From positions 1-25,155 of the IMG/VR virus record IMGVR_UViG_3300042434_000001: DNA of 25,155 bases; one strand, 5' to 3'. The position numbers and the translations under genes are program-made. The notes below the pieces were generated by a model. The model did not search any database. It was not told where the DNA came from and saw nothing but the letters and a program-made list of their open reading frames with translations. Positions 8,014 to 15,549 of this stretch are shown in pieces (the first letter of the stretch is position 1; each line of letters opens with the position of its first letter). This DNA is from a virus.

Positions 8014-8667
8014 TTATGTTGTTAGGTTTGATACAAAACTCATCGTGACGATGGCAGATGGCACAGCAGGGCGTGTGGGGCTTGTGCTTGTCCCAAAATG
8101 CTCAATACTTACACCAGTGTTTTCAGTTCTCCACATAATCTCAATGTAATCATTAGCAGCCATTTCAACAAAGAAATTCAATGAAGCAATGATATGGCTT
8201 GGATCACCAGAACTTTTTCTTGGAGGAGGGTGAAATCTACTGTTTGAGTTGTCAATATTTGTTCCATTTTTACGAAACCAAATATCCACATCTTGACCAT
8301 CGTTTGTGGTGTTTTTTAGTTGAATGGAAAACTGCAAGTTCCAAATACCAGAATCAACCACAGTGATTCTAGATCCACTGGCCATAGTCACGCCATTAGA
8401 AAAATCTGTAGTGTTAAATGTTATGGCATAAGCAGTTGTTGTGTTTGCAGCTACTTGGTCTGTTGAATCTTGAAAAGCCCCATAGGGATTGTTTAAGTAT
8501 CTGCCACCTTTTCGACCAACAATATTACTCACAACATTAATTAGCTTAGTAAAGAATGTTCTAGTTACAGAATTGTTCTGATTCTGTAAGTCTTGTGAGT
8601 AAGAATTAGATGAAGATGCCAGCGTTGGAACTGCTGGCGCATCTAATTGTTGGTTGACATTTGGCAT
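8014..8667 (-). CDS. C1q/TNF-like jelly-roll fibre tip protein, 217 aa
   Basis: Residues 1-75 are polar and probably an attachment or linker segment. Residues about 75-217 show the pattern of a C1q/TNF-like beta sandwich used by phage fibres: AITFNTTDFSNGV, SRITVVDSGIWNLQFSIQL, DVDIWFRKNGTNID, NDYIEIMWRTENTGVSIEHF and a closing SAIVTMSFVS strand. Such domains usually trimerise and bind host surface glycans or decorate fibres. The ATG overlaps the stop of the glycine-rich fibre gene by one base (TAATG), so the two are probably made together and may assemble on the same fibre. Exact receptor role unknown. Confidence 0.75.
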   Translation of the reverse strand: MPNVNQQLDAPAVPTLASSSNSYSQDLQNQNNSVTRTFFTKLINVVSNIVGRKGGRYLNNPYGAFQDSTDQVAANTTTAYAITFNTTDFSNGVTMASGSRITVVDSGIWNLQFSIQLKNTTNDGQDVDIWFRKNGTNIDNSNSRFHPPPRKSSGDPSHIIASLNFFVEMAANDYIEIMWRTENTGVSIEHFGTSTSPTRPAVPSAIVTMSFVSNLTT

Positions 8668-9605
8668 TAAGCAGTCCAGTACCAGACATTGATTTGACCC
8701 GCATTACCACTTGTACCACTGTTATTGCCATCACCAAAACCACCACCACCTGGGCCACTTGCTTGACCACTTGCTAATGTAAATGCACCAGAATAAGGAG
8801 CAACACCTCCTGTGCCTATAGAACCACTACCAATAAGTTGCCCCCTTGAGCCTCTAAGGTTAAGTATAGATCCACCACTCCCAACGCCACCTGCACCATT
8901 CCCACTACCTGTTCCTGCACCACCAGTAGCACTTATTGTGCTAAAAGTAGATGTGCCACCAGTACCTCCATCATTACCGATTGCCTGACCGCCAGTTCCA
9001 CCTGCGCCAACAGTAGCAGTAATCGTATTGCCAGGAGTAACAGTTAATATGCCTTTTGAGTAACCACCACCACCACCACCTTGAGTACTAATAGCGGCTC
9101 CACCACCACCACCCCATACTTCTACCATGATCTTGGTAATTCCATTTGGAACAGTAAATGTGTTAGTTCCTGATGTATAGACTGTGCAATTAGGTTGAGA
9201 AACAACTGTAGGTGTACCCCATGTAGGGGCGCTAGATCCACCAGAAGTCAATACCTGACCTGCTGTACCTGATGCGCTAAAAGCATAAGCAGAACCAGTA
9301 CCATAGGCCACAGCACCCGCAGTTGGACTAGCAGTTGCATTAGTACCACCACTTGCTACAGGCAAAGTACCTGAGAAGGCAATAGTCTGGTTAGGCCAAG
9401 AGTTTGTGATACCAATGTTAGTACCCGCTACCAATGCAGGAGAAGCAGTACCAGTACCACCTTTGGTTTTCTTTAGTACTGGACCAGCATCAAACAAGGC
9501 ATCAATGGTGTCTAGATCAGTATTGATCTTTGTACCCCAAGTGTCAGTTGAAGCACCTACTTCTGGCTTTGTTAACGCTAGGTTTGTGGTTGTGGTATCT
9601 GCCAT
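8667..9605 (-). CDS. Tail fibre with collar repeats and glycine-rich tip, 312 aa
   Basis: Three parts can be seen. Residues about 6-40 (TNLALTKPEVGASTDTWGTK) match an N-terminal segment common to many phage fibres and probably anchor it to the tail. Residues about 45-135 carry collar-type repeats (KGGTGTASPA, SGTLPVASGGTNATASP, AGQVLTSGGSSAPTWGTP). From about 155 (ITKIMVEVWGGGGGA) to 300 the chain is a glycine-rich domain with long Gly tracts, the type that packs as polyglycine II helices in phage adhesins such as S16 gp38. The tip is the likely host-recognition surface. The collar repeats are shared with the fibre protein at 12866-13519. Possible chaperone: the jelly-roll protein encoded immediately downstream. 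Confidence 0.85.
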   Translation of the reverse strand: MADTTTTNLALTKPEVGASTDTWGTKINTDLDTIDALFDAGPVLKKTKGGTGTASPALVAGTNIGITNSWPNQTIAFSGTLPVASGGTNATASPTAGAVAYGTGSAYAFSASGTAGQVLTSGGSSAPTWGTPTVVSQPNCTVYTSGTNTFTVPNGITKIMVEVWGGGGGAAISTQGGGGGGYSKGILTVTPGNTITATVGAGGTGGQAIGNDGGTGGTSTFSTISATGGAGTGSGNGAGGVGSGGSILNLRGSRGQLIGSGSIGTGGVAPYSGAFTLASGQASGPGGGGFGDGNNSGTSGNAGQINVWYWTA

Positions 9606-9614
9606 GATTTCCTC

Positions 9615-10079
9615 TTAATTTACTGTTGTCCAAGATTCTGATTGATCTGAAACTGTTGTCCATGTCTCTGATTGGTCTGAAGTATCAGTCCATGATTCAG
9701 AAGTATCTGCCTCATTTTCCCATTTGTATCTAGCATTTGCAACAACACTAGAAACAGAGTCAATATTTGCAAAGGTTTTGGTTGTATAACTTGCACTAGA
9801 TACAAAAGAACTCTGAGGATTAAATTGAATTAATGCAGAAATTATAGAAACCGCAGAACTTGTAATTGACGATTGAGATGCTAAATCTGCTTGGGCTTGT
9901 AATGTTCTTACTGCGGCAGTTTGTATAGAAGATGTACTTGAACTTGTTGCTACACCCGCATAGATTGCAGATGCTGAAGTATCTACAGTGCTTGTAGATG
10001 TAAGCGCAACAGAAGCATCTACAAATCCACCAGCTAGTGATGAAAATGGAGCTTCTGAGAATGCGCTAAATCCAAACAT
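9615..10079 (-). CDS. Ser/Ala/Thr-rich virion protein with C-terminal Trp repeats, 154 aa
   Basis: The N-terminus (MFGFSAFSEAPFSSLAGG) is a short motif found at the start of similar small proteins in uncultured phages. Residues about 20-110 are a low-complexity Ser/Ala/Thr region. The C-terminus has decapeptide repeats beginning with Trp at residues 120, 130, 140 and 150 (WTDTSDQSET, WTTVSDQSES, WTTVN). Such regular Trp spacing suggests a stacked beta or collagen-like binding surface, perhaps a fibre-associated adhesin. It lies inside the fibre block between an XhlA-like gene and the glycine-rich fibre. Function unproven; coding status is strong because all flanking genes are packed tightly. 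Confidence 0.72.
   Translation of the reverse strand: MFGFSAFSEAPFSSLAGGFVDASVALTSTSTVDTSASAIYAGVATSSSTSSIQTAAVRTLQAQADLASQSSITSSAVSIISALIQFNPQSSFVSSASYTTKTFANIDSVSSVVANARYKWENEADTSESWTDTSDQSETWTTVSDQSESWTTVN
9618..9722 (-). repeat. 30-bp in-frame coding repeats
   Basis: On the minus strand this stretch encodes three full decapeptides and a half copy, each starting with Trp (codons at 9722, 9692, 9662 and 9632). The period is exactly 30 nt and the copies are imperfect at the DNA level, most similar between the last two. Copy number could change by slippage or recombination. Confidence 0.75.
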
Positions 10080-10090
10080 TTATCAGTCTT

Positions 10091-10318
10091 TCATTTTTTA
10101 ATGAACGTCTGCCAGACAGCACCAGCCGCCATGATTAGACCGCCCACCCACAGAATAGGCTTGGCAGCAGAGGCTATCCATCCCAAGACTTTAAAAGCAC
10201 CTTGCAAAGCATCAAAAGCCTCTACAAGCCCTTTGGTGTTCTTATCTATGCTATCTACCTTACTTTCGACTTCAACGAGTCTGTCGTAGATTTGCTTGTG
10301 GGTTACTTCGTTTTCCAT
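10091..10318 (-). CDS. XhlA-like membrane protein, candidate holin, 75 aa
   Basis: Residues 1-45 form a charged heptad-like helix (THKQIYDRLVEVESKVDSID) and residues about 50-70 form a single hydrophobic span (GWIASAAKPILWVGGLIMAAGAVW), ending in a basic KK tail. This layout, coiled coil then one C-terminal membrane span in about 75-90 residues, is typical of the XhlA/haemolysin family of phage proteins that cooperate with holins. It lies alone among fibre genes with a GAGAATGAATC leader before ATG. It may be the holin or a membrane partner of the lysis system, separated by about 9 kb from the left-end membrane cassette. The exact role is inferred. Confidence 0.7.
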   Translation of the reverse strand: MENEVTHKQIYDRLVEVESKVDSIDKNTKGLVEAFDALQGAFKVLGWIASAAKPILWVGGLIMAAGAVWQTFIKK

Positions 10319-10327
10319 GATTCATTC

Positions 10328-11221
10328 TCAAAAAGTAATTGATCCAGAAGCTGTAAATTTATATATTCTAAACCCACCTGATGTAGATATGGTAGGCGAA
10401 CCTGTTGTGCTTGTTGCAGCATTAAATGTGTCTGGATAGCGGAGAATAACAATACCGCTACCGCCTGCACCAGCAGCACCAGTATTTCCACCAGTAGCTC
10501 CACCACCACCACCTGTATTAGCAGTACCAGCCGTACCAGCGCCAACTAAACTTGTTCCTGCGCCACCACCACCAACACCACCAGAACCACCAGTACCTAG
10601 TGGTGCAGCACATCCACCACCGCCTCCACCAGCATAGGTAACGACAGACCCACTTATAGCACTTGCTATTCCCGCACCACCATTACCAGCAATTGCATTT
10701 GTAGGTGGATTCAATCCTACAGTTCCCGCACCACCACCGCCAGCGGCAGGGAATTGATTGGCATTAAAAGATGATGTGCCGCCAGTATTGCCTTGTCCTG
10801 CCGTACCAGCACCTCCAGCATTTGTGCCGCCAGCACCACCGCCACCACCAGAACCACCAGATAAACCATTAGTGTTAGAGGTGGCATCACCAGCACCTCC
10901 ACCACCATTGGCAACATAAGTTCCTGTAGTTGCGCCAGATGACGTTGCAATTAAAACTGAGTTTGTGCCAGTTGTTCCATTTCCAGTACCACCACTAGCA
11001 CCCGCACCGCCACCGCCAACAGTTACAAATAATTGAGTGGCAGAAATTACGCTAGAAAATCCTGCGAGAAGTCCACCAGCACCACCACCAGCGCATGAGC
11101 CACCACCACCGCCAGCAACAACCAAATACTCTACATTCTGTGGAGGCAGTCCTGTCCATGTGCCAGCTTTAATGCCTTGGCTTACTTGAGATTGAGTCCA
11201 AATACCAGAAAACTGTCCCAT
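10328..11221 (-). CDS. Glycine-rich adhesin-like protein (copy B), 297 aa
   Basis: A short unique N-terminus (MGQFSGIWTQSQVSQGIKAG) is followed by VEYLVVAGGGGGS (about 31-43) and about 200 residues dominated by Gly tracts alternating with Ala, Thr and Asn. The C-terminus (GSGIVILRYPDTFNAATST, then FRIYKFTASGSITF) forms a beta-rich cap. The same opening and cap occur in the 290-aa protein at 11591-12463, so the two are paralogues. Glycine-rich domains of this type bind cell-surface structures in phage adhesins. AAGGGGCTTAATC precedes the ATG. It lies just upstream of the XhlA-like gene. Confidence 0.82.
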   Translation of the reverse strand: MGQFSGIWTQSQVSQGIKAGTWTGLPPQNVEYLVVAGGGGGSCAGGGAGGLLAGFSSVISATQLFVTVGGGGAGASGGTGNGTTGTNSVLIATSSGATTGTYVANGGGGAGDATSNTNGLSGGSGGGGGAGGTNAGGAGTAGQGNTGGTSSFNANQFPAAGGGGAGTVGLNPPTNAIAGNGGAGIASAISGSVVTYAGGGGGGCAAPLGTGGSGGVGGGGAGTSLVGAGTAGTANTGGGGGATGGNTGAAGAGGSGIVILRYPDTFNAATSTTGSPTISTSGGFRIYKFTASGSITF

Positions 11222-11223
11222 GA

Positions 11224-11580
11224 TTAAGCCCCTTGAGTTACTTCAACCCATGACAATGTTGGCTCATCCCATTTGTACATCTTGTCGTCTGTCGGCATAG
11301 GTGTTGGGGCATCCCACAAATATGTCGTAGAGTTCTTAGTCCAAGACGCAAATGGCTGTGGAGGGGCAAAGCCTGTTCCATCCCATGTGTAACCAATGCC
11401 AGCGTAGTTCTTATGCAATGGAGTTCCACCATTAGCATGAACACCGCCATGTGTGTTGTAACTGGTCTGAATCCACAATGATGGGTCACCCCAAGGATGC
11501 CCCTCAATGTTCAATGTTTCCCACTCAACTACATTCACTTCTGTAACGATGCCGTTGATGACTTTTGCAAAATGTGCCAT
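11224..11580 (-). CDS. MAHFAK-type phage fibre-associated protein, 118 aa
   Basis: I choose the ATG at 11578-11580 because AAGGAAATAGAC precedes it and the longer frame would overlap the previous gene. The product begins MAHFAKVINGIVTEVNVVEW, a start seen in many cyanophage and marine or freshwater phage proteins, and continues with Trp/Gly/Pro-rich beta segments (NYAGIGYTWDGTGF, ASWTKNSTTYLWDAPTPMP, YKWDEPTLSW). Regularly spaced Trp residues suggest a small fibre or carbohydrate-binding domain. It sits between the two glycine-rich paralogues, so it is probably part of the same adhesive structure or its assembly. Function not established. Confidence 0.75.
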   Translation of the reverse strand: MAHFAKVINGIVTEVNVVEWETLNIEGHPWGDPSLWIQTSYNTHGGVHANGGTPLHKNYAGIGYTWDGTGFAPPQPFASWTKNSTTYLWDAPTPMPTDDKMYKWDEPTLSWVEVTQGA

Positions 11581-11590
11581 GTCTATTTCC

Positions 11591-12463
11591 TTAGAAAGTG
11601 ATTGTGCCGTTAGCTGTAAATGTGTAAATTCGATAGCCATTTACGATTGATATTTGTGGTGAACCAGTTGTTGCTACTGCTGCGGACAGTAATGCGTTAT
11701 ATCTGATGATGACGATTCCAGAGCCGCCAGAGCCAGCAGTTTTGTTTGGAGTGCCATTTTGACCGCCACCGCCACCGCTACCAGTATTTGCACTAGCAGA
11801 TGTAGCATTAACAGAATCATATGTAGCACCATTGCCACCGCCAGCAACGCCAAGACCGCCTGTTCCAGCACTTGTTCCCCCAGCACCACCACCACCGCCA
11901 GCGTAAAAAACTCTTGAACCTGTAATTGTTGAGCAAAGTCCAGCACCACCACTACCAGCCGTAGCACCCGCAATTCCATTACCACCTACTGAACCAGCGC
12001 CTCCACCTCCACCAGCGCTATTATTGGTTGCTTGATTACCACCAGCAAAACCTTGTCCAGAAGTTCCTGCGCCACCAGATGGTACTGCTGTACTAGTAGC
12101 TCCACCACCAGAACCACCGCTATTTACAGCTACGTTTCCTGACGAAGAACCACCACCACCACCACCGCCACCAGTAGCTGTAATTGTAGAAAATACTGAA
12201 GCAACACCATTTGCACCTACTGAACCAGTTGATGGGCCAGCACCTCCAGCGCCAATCGTAATAGTTAAAGCAGTACCAGTAGCAACAGCAAATCCAGTCG
12301 CAGTTAATAAGCCACCTGCGCCACCACCACCACCCAAACCAGAAGAATAAGTTTCTACACCACCAGAACCCCCGCCAGCAATCACAAGGTATTCAACAGT
12401 CGTTGGAGTTGTTAAAGGATTAAATGATGCGCTTAATATTCCACCCGCATATCTTTGTGACAT
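11591..12463 (-). CDS. Glycine-rich adhesin-like protein (copy A), 290 aa
   Basis: After a short N-terminus (MSQRYAGGILSASFNPLTTP) comes VEYLVIAGGGSGG (about 23-35) and roughly 200 residues of Gly tracts with Ala, Ser, Thr and Asn. The C-terminus (GSGIVIIRYNALLSAAVATT, YRIYTFTANGTITF) matches the cap of the 297-aa paralogue at 10328-11221 almost position by position. AAAGGTCTACC precedes the ATG. The Gly pattern is that of phage glycine-rich adhesin domains, which present variable loops to host receptors. Two copies in one operon may give two receptor specificities or a heteromeric tip; that is inference. Confidence 0.82.
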   Translation of the reverse strand: MSQRYAGGILSASFNPLTTPTTVEYLVIAGGGSGGVETYSSGLGGGGGAGGLLTATGFAVATGTALTITIGAGGAGPSTGSVGANGVASVFSTITATGGGGGGGGSSSGNVAVNSGGSGGGATSTAVPSGGAGTSGQGFAGGNQATNNSAGGGGGAGSVGGNGIAGATAGSGGAGLCSTITGSRVFYAGGGGGAGGTSAGTGGLGVAGGGNGATYDSVNATSASANTGSGGGGGQNGTPNKTAGSGGSGIVIIRYNALLSAAVATTGSPQISIVNGYRIYTFTANGTITF

Positions 12464-12472
12464 GGTAGACCT

Positions 12473-12856
12473 TTAAGAAATAGTTTCGTAGCTTACTGTG
12501 TAAGTCAACTTACTTGCTGTACTACTAGTAGCCCACAATGTGCAAGCCTCACCAGTAACAGAAGTATCCATCAAATAAAACATAGTAGTTTTATCAGATA
12601 CGATCAATGAAGCATCTGCTGGTACAGAGATAGTAGAAGCAATAGCACGATGAGTTGTGCCATCAGCTAAACGCAACTCAACTGTAGCGTCATAAGCATT
12701 TGTACCATCAATATTAGTAACAATAATTTGGTTAATCTTTTGTACTGCTCCAGTAGAAGGTGCGGCAACCAATGCGTTACGAGAAGTATCCGCAGGGGTA
12801 ATAGAAACAGTATGTGGAGTTGCTGTTGTTGCGGCAAGAATATTTGGTGCAGCCAT
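12473..12856 (-). CDS. Small beta-rich virion protein, 127 aa
   Basis: The sequence is Ala/Thr-rich with alternating hydrophobic residues: KINQIIVTNIDGTNAYDATV, RAIASTISVPADASLIVSDK and KLTYTVSYETIS, which reads as a compact beta sandwich without signal peptide or membrane segment. The strand pattern resembles small fibre, head-decoration or baseplate-like beta proteins. Its place directly after the 217-aa fibre protein and before the glycine-rich proteins supports a role in tail-fibre attachment or decoration. Family not recognised by name. Confidence 0.72.
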   Translation of the reverse strand: MAAPNILAATTATPHTVSITPADTSRNALVAAPSTGAVQKINQIIVTNIDGTNAYDATVELRLADGTTHRAIASTISVPADASLIVSDKTTMFYLMDTSVTGEACTLWATSSTASKLTYTVSYETIS

Positions 12857-12865
12857 GATTAATCC

Positions 12866-13519
12866 TTAATATCCAAAAACAAGAGAAATTGCAGTAACTT
12901 GCGCTCTTGTCAAACCACTAGCTGCGGGTGCAGTAGATGACCAAGTTGTGCCATTAGAAGTTAGCACATTGCCAGCAGTGCTAGGAGCAACTAATTGAAC
13001 CGCAGAAGTTCCATTTCCTAAAATAACATTGTTTAGCGTCAAAGTAGTAGCACCAGTGCCACCATTACCTACTGGCAAAGTACCAGTTACACCTGTTGAA
13101 AGAGGCAAGCCAGTAGCATTAGTCAAAGTTCCACTAGAAGGAGTGCCTAAAACTGGCGTGACAAAAGTAGGACTGTTTAAAGTCTTGTTTGTCAGGGTTT
13201 GGGTTGAGTCGCTAAGTACTGCTTTGTCAGCAGGGTATGTAACAAAGACAAACTTAGAACCTGCGGCAAAGGATACCTTTGTATCTGAATTGCTAGACTG
13301 CAAAACAGTAGTTCTAGCTAATGTCAAACCATTAGCAGACAGAGTTCCCAGACCAATTTCAAAATCACTACCCAATGCAACAGCATAGTAGGTTGTGTTG
13401 TTTGCACCTACACCTGCGGCAAATGTCTGAAAACCAGTATCAGCACCACTTAGAACAAAGTCAGCAGTACCAGTAGTGGTTGTAGTTTCCTTAACACGAT
13501 CAGCAAGTACTAATGGCAT
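12866..13519 (-). CDS. Tail fibre protein with collar repeats, 217 aa
   Basis: The N-terminus ([18 protein letters not shown], residues 9-26) is a motif common in aquatic phage fibres, continuing as a beta domain to about residue 100. Then come fibre repeats: [46 protein letters not shown], and a [14 protein letters not shown] unit near residue 185. The final 15 residues are helical. Collar repeats of this kind form triple beta shafts in phage fibres. The protein is likely the tail-proximal shaft that carries more distal adhesins. It shares its repeat unit with the glycine-rich fibre at 8667-9605. Confidence 0.82.
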   Translation of the reverse strand: MPLVLADRVKETTTTTGTADFVLSGADTGFQTFAAGVGANNTTYYAVALGSDFEIGLGTLSANGLTLARTTVLQSSNSDTKVSFAAGSKFVFVTYPADKAVLSDSTQTLTNKTLNSPTFVTPVLGTPSSGTLTNATGLPLSTGVTGTLPVGNGGTGATTLTLNNVILGNGTSAVQLVAPSTAGNVLTSNGTTWSSTAPAASGLTRAQVTAISLVFGY

Positions 13520-13521
13520 GA

Positions 13522-13914
13522 TTAACTCAATGTAATGTCAAGATCACCAGCAGGAATACGCAAAATATCGCCAGTACCGATTGTCTTGCTTGTTGTTAGG
13601 TCAGAGAAGGCTAAGAAATTACCAGAGGTTGAAGCATCGAAAATACCGATGGCCACAATAGTTCCCCAAGAAGAAGTGGCGGCATCAAATTCAACCGCAG
13701 CAGAGTTTGTCGCCAAAGTGGTAGTCCCACTTACTGTAAAAGCGACGGATTTGCGTACGTATCCGCTACCAGACAACTCTGTACCGCCACCAGTATCAGT
13801 TGGTGCGGTGGTATACAAAGCTACATAAAGAGTAGTTGGGGATGTATAAGCAGTGTTTGTGAAAACGTGCTTTAAAACTTTGTCTTCTAAATAATCAGAG
13901 AATGATCCAGCCAT
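13522..13914 (-). CDS. Small phage tail/fibre structural protein, 130 aa
   Basis: The N-terminal helix ([15 protein letters not shown]) is followed by a beta-rich body ([52 protein letters not shown]) and a C-terminal [14 protein letters not shown]. The [12 protein letters not shown] motif is common in phage proteins usually listed as tail-fibre or structural. No membrane segment or catalytic motif is visible. It lies between the adaptor and the fibre shaft genes, consistent with a connector linking the tail knob to fibres. Confidence 0.75.
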   Translation of the reverse strand: MAGSFSDYLEDKVLKHVFTNTAYTSPTTLYVALYTTAPTDTGGGTELSGSGYVRKSVAFTVSGTTTLATNSAAVEFDAATSSWGTIVAIGIFDASTSGNFLAFSDLTTSKTIGTGDILRIPAGDLDITLS

Positions 13915-13917
13915 TTT

Positions 13918-14538
13918 TTACCCCAAAGATCGGGCACGAACAATAGGAGTAGAAGCAACAGATGCCCTTTGATCTGCTATTTCTATGTCGCCAATGGAGG
14001 AAATATATAAGTTACCCCATACGGCAAGACGCTCATCATCTTTCAAATATGGAGATGCCTCAAGCAATGCACCATATAAGTACAAGTCTGGGGCATAAGC
14101 TAGAAGCCAGTTGCTTGTGTTTGAATCACTCAACGCAGGAATTTTACCATAATAGGTTAATTCACCTGTATAACTACTATCAGGAGTAGCAATTACTTCT
14201 ATTTGCGTACCAACAATAGTGTAATAAGAAGGCTTGCCAACAGCAATAATTTGATTCTGACGCAATTCATTTGCTTGTTTATCAGTTACAAACTCCATGT
14301 AAGTAATGGGATTTGTGTTCAAGATAAACTCTTTGGCCTGTAGCCAATCAGTTGGGAAAGCAAAATACTGTGTATCAATGGTGGCAGTAGCACGTTTAAT
14401 CATCTGGCGAACACGCAACTTACGATTAAATTTAGCCTCTGCAACAGTAATAAAACTTGGGATAACAGAAGTCAGATCATCCCGATTGAGATAATCCGCT
14501 ATGGTTGCTTTAAGCCCCGCAAAAGTATCAAGTGCCAT
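13918..14538 (-). CDS. Head-tail adaptor protein (SU10 adaptor type), 206 aa
   Basis: The N-terminus (LKATIADYLNRDDLTSVIPS) and the following AEAKFNRKLRVRQMIKRATA and FAFPTDWLQAKEF stretches match the pattern of the SU10-type adaptor proteins that bind below the portal in podoviruses. The chain is helical with a beta insertion near residues 95-130 (YTIVGTQIEVIATPDSSYTG) and a helical region ending LYLYGALLEASPYLKDDE. Length near 200 is normal for the family. Its start lies within the last 11 bases of the glycosyltransferase gene. The role would be to prolong the DNA channel and receive the tail hub and fibres. Family assignment is from remembered sequence pattern. Confidence 0.78.
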   Translation of the reverse strand: MALDTFAGLKATIADYLNRDDLTSVIPSFITVAEAKFNRKLRVRQMIKRATATIDTQYFAFPTDWLQAKEFILNTNPITYMEFVTDKQANELRQNQIIAVGKPSYYTIVGTQIEVIATPDSSYTGELTYYGKIPALSDSNTSNWLLAYAPDLYLYGALLEASPYLKDDERLAVWGNLYISSIGDIEIADQRASVASTPIVRARSLG

Positions 14539-15193
14539 TTTCTACATCCCTACACATTAATGTGTGTTCATGTTTGTATTCAAATGTGCCAATATGATGG
14601 ATCTGTTTTGAGAGATCTTGGTCAACAAATGTTTTGTGTCCGTTCTGTGCGGCTCTACGGCAAAACCATACATCTTCACCGATGTAGTCTTCCGCAGCAG
14701 GAACCCAAGGGATAGCAAACCAAGGATATTCCATAGATTTGTAGACTTCGGATTTAACGAGCATTACACCCATTCCGCAGTAGTCTACTTCAACAAGTCC
14801 TGTTGAATCGTCCTCAGTATATACCCGATTGATAAATGTTGCATCCATATCTGGGGTATTTTTTTTCACCGCAATAGGTTCTGTAGGAAATCTACGTTTG
14901 GCATAGTTTCCACAGACAATCCCAATATCATGTTTTAACAAGCGAATAATGGAATCTTTTGGAAACCGCATATCGCTATCTAGCCACAGGGTATGGGTGC
15001 ACTCAGCCTCAATAGCATCCCTAGCCAAATCCTGACGTTGTGCTGACAACAAAGTGCCAGAACTAGTGTAGATCACTACCTTGTGGTTTGTTGTGCCTAC
15101 AGTAAACCCAACTAGCCTCGCTAAATCAAAAGCAAATCCAGAGTTAACAAAATCCCGTGTTGGAACCAAAATTCCAATGGTCTTACTATCCAT
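14528..15193 (-). CDS. Glycosyltransferase-like protein (GT-A fold), 221 aa
   Basis: The N-terminus (GILVPTRDFVNSGFAFDLAR) is a GT2-like beta-alpha unit. A metal and nucleotide-sugar binding DxD motif is seen at D72-S-D74 in LWLDSDMRFP. Later come CGNYAKRRFP (about 95-104), GMGVMLVKSEVY, and an acidic GEDVWFCRRA motif with a closing HHIG, all typical of GT-A enzymes. Length 221 is short but complete for phage-encoded versions. It could glycosylate a virion protein or modify host surface sugars; no acceptor is visible. The location in the capsid-to-adaptor interval, overlapping the adaptor start by 11 nt and sharing one base (TAATG) with the 104-aa gene, suggests late expression with structural proteins. 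Confidence 0.78.
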   Translation of the reverse strand: MDSKTIGILVPTRDFVNSGFAFDLARLVGFTVGTTNHKVVIYTSSGTLLSAQRQDLARDAIEAECTHTLWLDSDMRFPKDSIIRLLKHDIGIVCGNYAKRRFPTEPIAVKKNTPDMDATFINRVYTEDDSTGLVEVDYCGMGVMLVKSEVYKSMEYPWFAIPWVPAAEDYIGEDVWFCRRAAQNGHKTFVDQDLSKQIHHIGTFEYKHEHTLMCRDVENGT

Positions 15194-15507
15194 TAAACTT
15201 CTCCAGGTCTTGTGCGAAATGCACGATTATCAGGGTCATTGAGCCATCGTTTCATGTAGGCTTGATCTTCAAGCTTACCTTCGGCCTTCATTTGATAATA
15301 CAAAGCCATTGGGATGGATGCAACATGGTGCATATCACCCTTCCAATTGGCCTTCTCATCAAACGAATTAAATCGTTCTTTGTTTGCATCTACCACCTCG
15401 GTGGCATCAATAATTGTCTGAATGGTTGCCTCATCTTTCTCAGCATCGTAATGCCAGACTTTCTGAGTCCCCATCTCTAGGTTTGTATCAAAGATTTTTG
15501 TAGTCAT
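15193..15507 (-). CDS. Conserved phage hypothetical protein after capsid gene, 104 aa
   Basis: A soluble, acidic-basic mixed protein (VWHYDAEKDEATIQTIIDAT, MHHVASIPMALYYQMKAEGK) ending in KRWLNDPDNRAFRTRPGEV. The last motif, WLNDPDNRxFRTRPG, recurs in small proteins encoded just after the major capsid gene in uncultured podovirus-like genomes. It probably has a role in head or neck assembly. The ATG (15505-15507) directly follows the U-tract of a strong terminator and has no normal Shine-Dalgarno between hairpin and ATG, so its synthesis depends on readthrough and on some unusual initiation. Function unknown. Confidence 0.8.
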   Translation of the reverse strand: MTTKIFDTNLEMGTQKVWHYDAEKDEATIQTIIDATEVVDANKERFNSFDEKANWKGDMHHVASIPMALYYQMKAEGKLEDQAYMKRWLNDPDNRAFRTRPGEV

Positions 15508-15540
15508 AAAAAAAAGGGTGGGTTATTAGCCCACCCCTTT
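15508..15540 (-). terminator. Intrinsic terminator after the capsid gene
   Basis: On the minus strand: a perfect 7-bp stem GGGTGGG / CCCACCC (15530-15536 and 15516-15522) with a 7-nt loop, then eight T (15515-15508). The stem may extend by a G-T and A-T pairs to 15540. It lies 10-42 nt after the capsid stop. It would end most capsid transcripts, letting fewer continue to the neck and tail genes. Confidence 0.9.
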
Positions 15541-15549
15541 GTCTTCAGA

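Noticed and set aside
10450-12370. Dense CCACCACC repeats that look like satellite or CRISPR-like DNA
   Set aside because: They are codons for glycine tracts on the minus strand and lack regular repeat-spacer units.
13029-13388. A 119-aa plus-strand frame opposite the fibre gene
   Set aside because: It mirrors the repetitive codons of the fibre gene on the other strand; no start signal and no recognisable domain.
8667-13519. Diversity-generating retroelement with variable fibre ends
   Set aside because: No reverse transcriptase, accessory gene or template repeat is seen in the window; the fibre ends are not near-identical repeats differing at adenines.
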